From: Gammaproteobacteria bacterium
GTDB taxonomy: Bacteria > Pseudomonadota > Gammaproteobacteria > DRLM01
Length of the DNA stretch: 8,100 nucleotides
Direction of reading: 5' to 3'
Assembly: GCA_015490395.1 (NCBI GenBank)
Contig: WFXX01000268.1
Location: 1-8,100 of the forward strand
This document shows positions 6,416 through 8,100 of this stretch, in pieces. How positions within the stretch are numbered: the stretch's first letter is position 1; each line of letters starts with the position of its first letter. The notes below the pieces were generated by a model. It saw only the letters and a program-made list of their open reading frames with translations, was not told the origin of the DNA and did no database searches. The position numbers and the translations under genes are program-made.

Positions 6416-8047
6416 TCAACGCTCCGGATAGAGCTCCTCGTGGTCGGGGAGCTCCCGCAGCCGATGTCGGGGACCGCTCGGGCCCCTCCTGATCGCGACC
6501 TCATCCAGCTCCTCCACCAGGCCCAGGGCCACGCTGGCCCGGCGCCGCACGGCCTCCGGGATCTCCCGCCAGCCGTAGCCGGCGGGATCCATGGGGCGGA
6601 AGCGGAACGAGCGGGAGACGAGGTTGCCCGGGGTCAGCTCCCGGAGCATCCTGCGCTGGGCGCGCTCCATGGCCTCCCGATAGACGGGGCAGGCGGCCCC
6701 GCCCCCGGTGAGGAACACCGGCAGGTGGCTCTCCCACACCCGGTTGCCCCGGGCGCCGTGACGGGCGTTGGTGCAGGTGGGCTTCAGGACGCTCGTGTAG
6801 AGCCGGCGCGACAGCGCCTCGGCGAAGGCCTCGTCCCGGCGCCTCACCTGGGCCGGCGGCAGGTTGCGGAGGCGTGCGAAGGTCTCGGCCCGCTGGCACG
6901 GCTCGGCGGCGTCCTGCAGCGGCGGCGCCCCGGTGCCCCGGGTGCGGTGCTCGGCGAGGGCCCAGGTGCCATAGGGCTTCACCATCTGGTAGAGCAGCAC
7001 CACCACCTGCCGGGGTCCATCCGGATCCGCCGGCCTGCCCAGGGAGAAGGTGGCGGCGTCCACCGTGCCGGCGCCCACGTCCAGCAGGGCGTGCACCCCG
7101 TCGTGGGTGACCTGCCCGGTGGCCGCGTAGCCCCCGAGCTGGGCCACGAGCTCGGGCAGCACGGCGGCCTCGGCGGCCAGCCCCAGCTCGGCCGGGGAGC
7201 GACGCACCGCCCAGGCCTCGTGGAGGGCCACCTCGTCGATGGCCGGGGAGCCGGCCAGCCACCAGGCGGCCTCGGCGAGCTCCCGGAAGCGGCGCCTCCT
7301 GGCCTCGTTGCGGTAGGCCTCGGTGGGGCAGCCGATGGCCAGCTCCCAGGCGAGCAGCCGGTGGCGCGCCAGGGGCCCCAGGTCGGGGTTCCGGTAGAGC
7401 CACGCCCTGGCATAGCGGATGACCCAGGCCAGAAAGCCGGCCGCGAGCCGGAAGGCGTCCCCGTCGGGCGGCCCCGCGGGCTCGAGGAGCGGAAGCTTGA
7501 GGTCGCAGCAGGTGCGCTCCGGATGGCCCGGGCCCGGGAGGAGCCGGCTATCCTCCCAGTGGACCGCGCCGGGCAGGCAGGCCGCCGCCGCCTCGCCCTC
7601 CTCGCCGCGCCGGCCCGCCCTGCCGATGAGGCCTTCCCAGGAGACCACGGCGCGGTGCTCGCCCCCCACCCGCAGGGCGGCCTTGGTGAAGGCCGTGCCG
7701 AAGTCGATGCCGAGCTGCACGCGGAGCCTCCGGGGGCCCCCTCCCTCGGGGTGCTCCAGGCTGCGGCCGGCCTCGATCCAGGCGGCCGGGGCCGGCCAGG
7801 GCCTTCCCCCGCTCGGCGGCCTGGCCCAGTGGGGCCCGCCGGCATCCCTGCCTCGCGGCCCCTGCGAGGCCGCCGCCACGGCGGGAGGTGGCCGGTCCCG
7901 GGGGACGGGGCCCGGCCCCGACGAGCCGTTCCCTGGCTCCGGAGGCCCCGATGGCCGTGGCCGTGGGCGGCCTCCCTCGTCTTCCTTCGTGTCAGGGCGC
8001 TGGCGCTGGCGTGTCCACCAGGTCCGCAGCTGCTCCTTCCAGTCCAT
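6416..8047 (-). CDS. Actin/Hsp70-like ATPase with proline-rich N-terminal extension
   Basis: A 543-residue protein of the Hsp70/actin/sugar-kinase fold. Visible ATPase motifs are phosphate-1 LGIDFGTAFTKAAL (112-125), a segment ELAIGCPTEAY (235-245) resembling the Hsp70 'VPA' strand, a connect-1-like AAEAAVLPEL (291-300), phosphate-2 LLDVGAGTVDAATF (321-334) and adenosine LTGGGAACPVYREAM (446-460). Only 83 residues follow, so the Hsp70 beta-sandwich substrate domain is absent. Residues 1-10 (MDWKEQLRTW) look helical. Residues 18-107 are Pro/Gly/Arg-rich and probably disordered. ATG 8047-8045 has GGAGG (8057-8061) nine bases upstream, and G/C third positions move into this frame exactly here. 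GTG 7720-7718, six bases after GGAGG (7727-7731), would give a 434-residue core and remains possible. It overlaps the preceding gene by 56 bp, implying translational coupling. I do not recognise the specific family; chaperone-like, filament or conflict-system roles are all open. Confidence 0.85.
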   Translation of the reverse strand: MDWKEQLRTWWTRQRQRPDTKEDEGGRPRPRPSGPPEPGNGSSGPGPVPRDRPPPAVAAASQGPRGRDAGGPHWARPPSGGRPWPAPAAWIEAGRSLEHPEGGGPRRLRVQLGIDFGTAFTKAALRVGGEHRAVVSWEGLIGRAGRRGEEGEAAAACLPGAVHWEDSRLLPGPGHPERTCCDLKLPLLEPAGPPDGDAFRLAAGFLAWVIRYARAWLYRNPDLGPLARHRLLAWELAIGCPTEAYRNEARRRRFRELAEAAWWLAGSPAIDEVALHEAWAVRRSPAELGLAAEAAVLPELVAQLGGYAATGQVTHDGVHALLDVGAGTVDAATFSLGRPADPDGPRQVVVLLYQMVKPYGTWALAEHRTRGTGAPPLQDAAEPCQRAETFARLRNLPPAQVRRRDEAFAEALSRRLYTSVLKPTCTNARHGARGNRVWESHLPVFLTGGGAACPVYREAMERAQRRMLRELTPGNLVSRSFRFRPMDPAGYGWREIPEAVRRRASVALGLVEELDEVAIRRGPSGPRHRLRELPDHEELYPER

Positions 8048-8100
8048 GGTCGCCCACCTCCACCACCGCGAAGCAGAGCTCGCGGCGGTCTTCCCTGAAC
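7992..8100 (-). CDS. C-terminal end of an unidentified gene upstream of the Hsp70-like ATPase
   Basis: Only 35 codons are visible, reading FREDRRELCFAVVEVGD and then a tail to TGA 7994-7992. Before position 8047 nearly every third base is G or C (16 of 17 codons), as in the true genes here. After it the tail has many A/T third positions, while the overlapping Hsp70-like frame takes over the G/C bias. This suggests the original gene ended near the Hsp70-like start and the current tail is a read-through extension. No family can be named from so little. Same strand and overlap point to co-transcription with the Hsp70-like gene. Confidence 0.55.
   Translation of the reverse strand, partial: FREDRRELCFAVVEVGDHGLEGAAADLVDTPAPAP

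Noticed and set aside
8056..8070. A second CACCACCGC resembling the octanucleotide repeat
   Set aside because: A single copy in Val/Gly codons of high-GC coding sequence; no tandem array, so probably coincidence.
5936..8098. 720-codon plus-strand frame over the Hsp70-like and nuclease-like genes
   Set aside because: Shadow frame with Pro/Gly/Arg/His bias; the opposite strand carries clear ATPase motifs.

Overview
The window is very GC-rich DNA with G/C in nearly every third codon position. It looks like a high-GC gammaproteobacterium, possibly from the Ectothiorhodospiraceae/Thiohalorhabdus side; that placement is inference from protein similarity remembered without a search. The main support is the divergent layout mreBC <- | -> gatCAB, familiar from Gammaproteobacteria such as Pseudomonas, together with an MreB that is close to the E. 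coli protein along its whole length.

Positions 1-1967 (minus strand) hold the cell-shape operon: mreB, then mreC, which runs off the left edge and is presumably followed by mreD. The mreC start is odd: the codon aligned with the usual Met-Lys-Pro-Leu-Phe N-terminus is ATC, correctly spaced from a GGAGG, and no ATG, GTG or TTG lies between it and the mreB stop. Positions 1968-2186 form a divergent regulatory region with two candidate extended -10 promoters whose -35 boxes overlap in a small palindrome.

Positions 2187-5870 (plus strand) are a compact operon, gatC-gatA-gatB, encoding the tRNA-dependent amidotransferase that makes Gln-tRNA(Gln) and/or Asn-tRNA(Asn). It is followed after 20 bp by a small two-transmembrane DUF3592-like protein. 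An 8-bp inverted repeat carrying the stop codons of both converging genes separates it from the next block.

Positions 5885-8100 (minus strand) are an accessory-looking cluster. In transcription order it has the tail of an unidentified gene, a 543-residue actin/Hsp70-like ATPase with a long proline-rich N-terminal extension and no substrate-binding domain, and a small PD-(D/E)XK nuclease-like gene. The nuclease gene is frameshifted by an octanucleotide tandem repeat (3 perfect units, period-8 tract of 28 nt) lying between its catalytic Asp and its Gln-x-Lys motif. One unit restores an ordinary 155-residue protein; four units would also be in frame. The gene is therefore either a fresh pseudogene or a phase-variable (ON/OFF) nuclease. 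Together with the neighbouring Hsp70-like ATPase it is the most interesting thing here, though any defence or conflict role is only a hypothesis.
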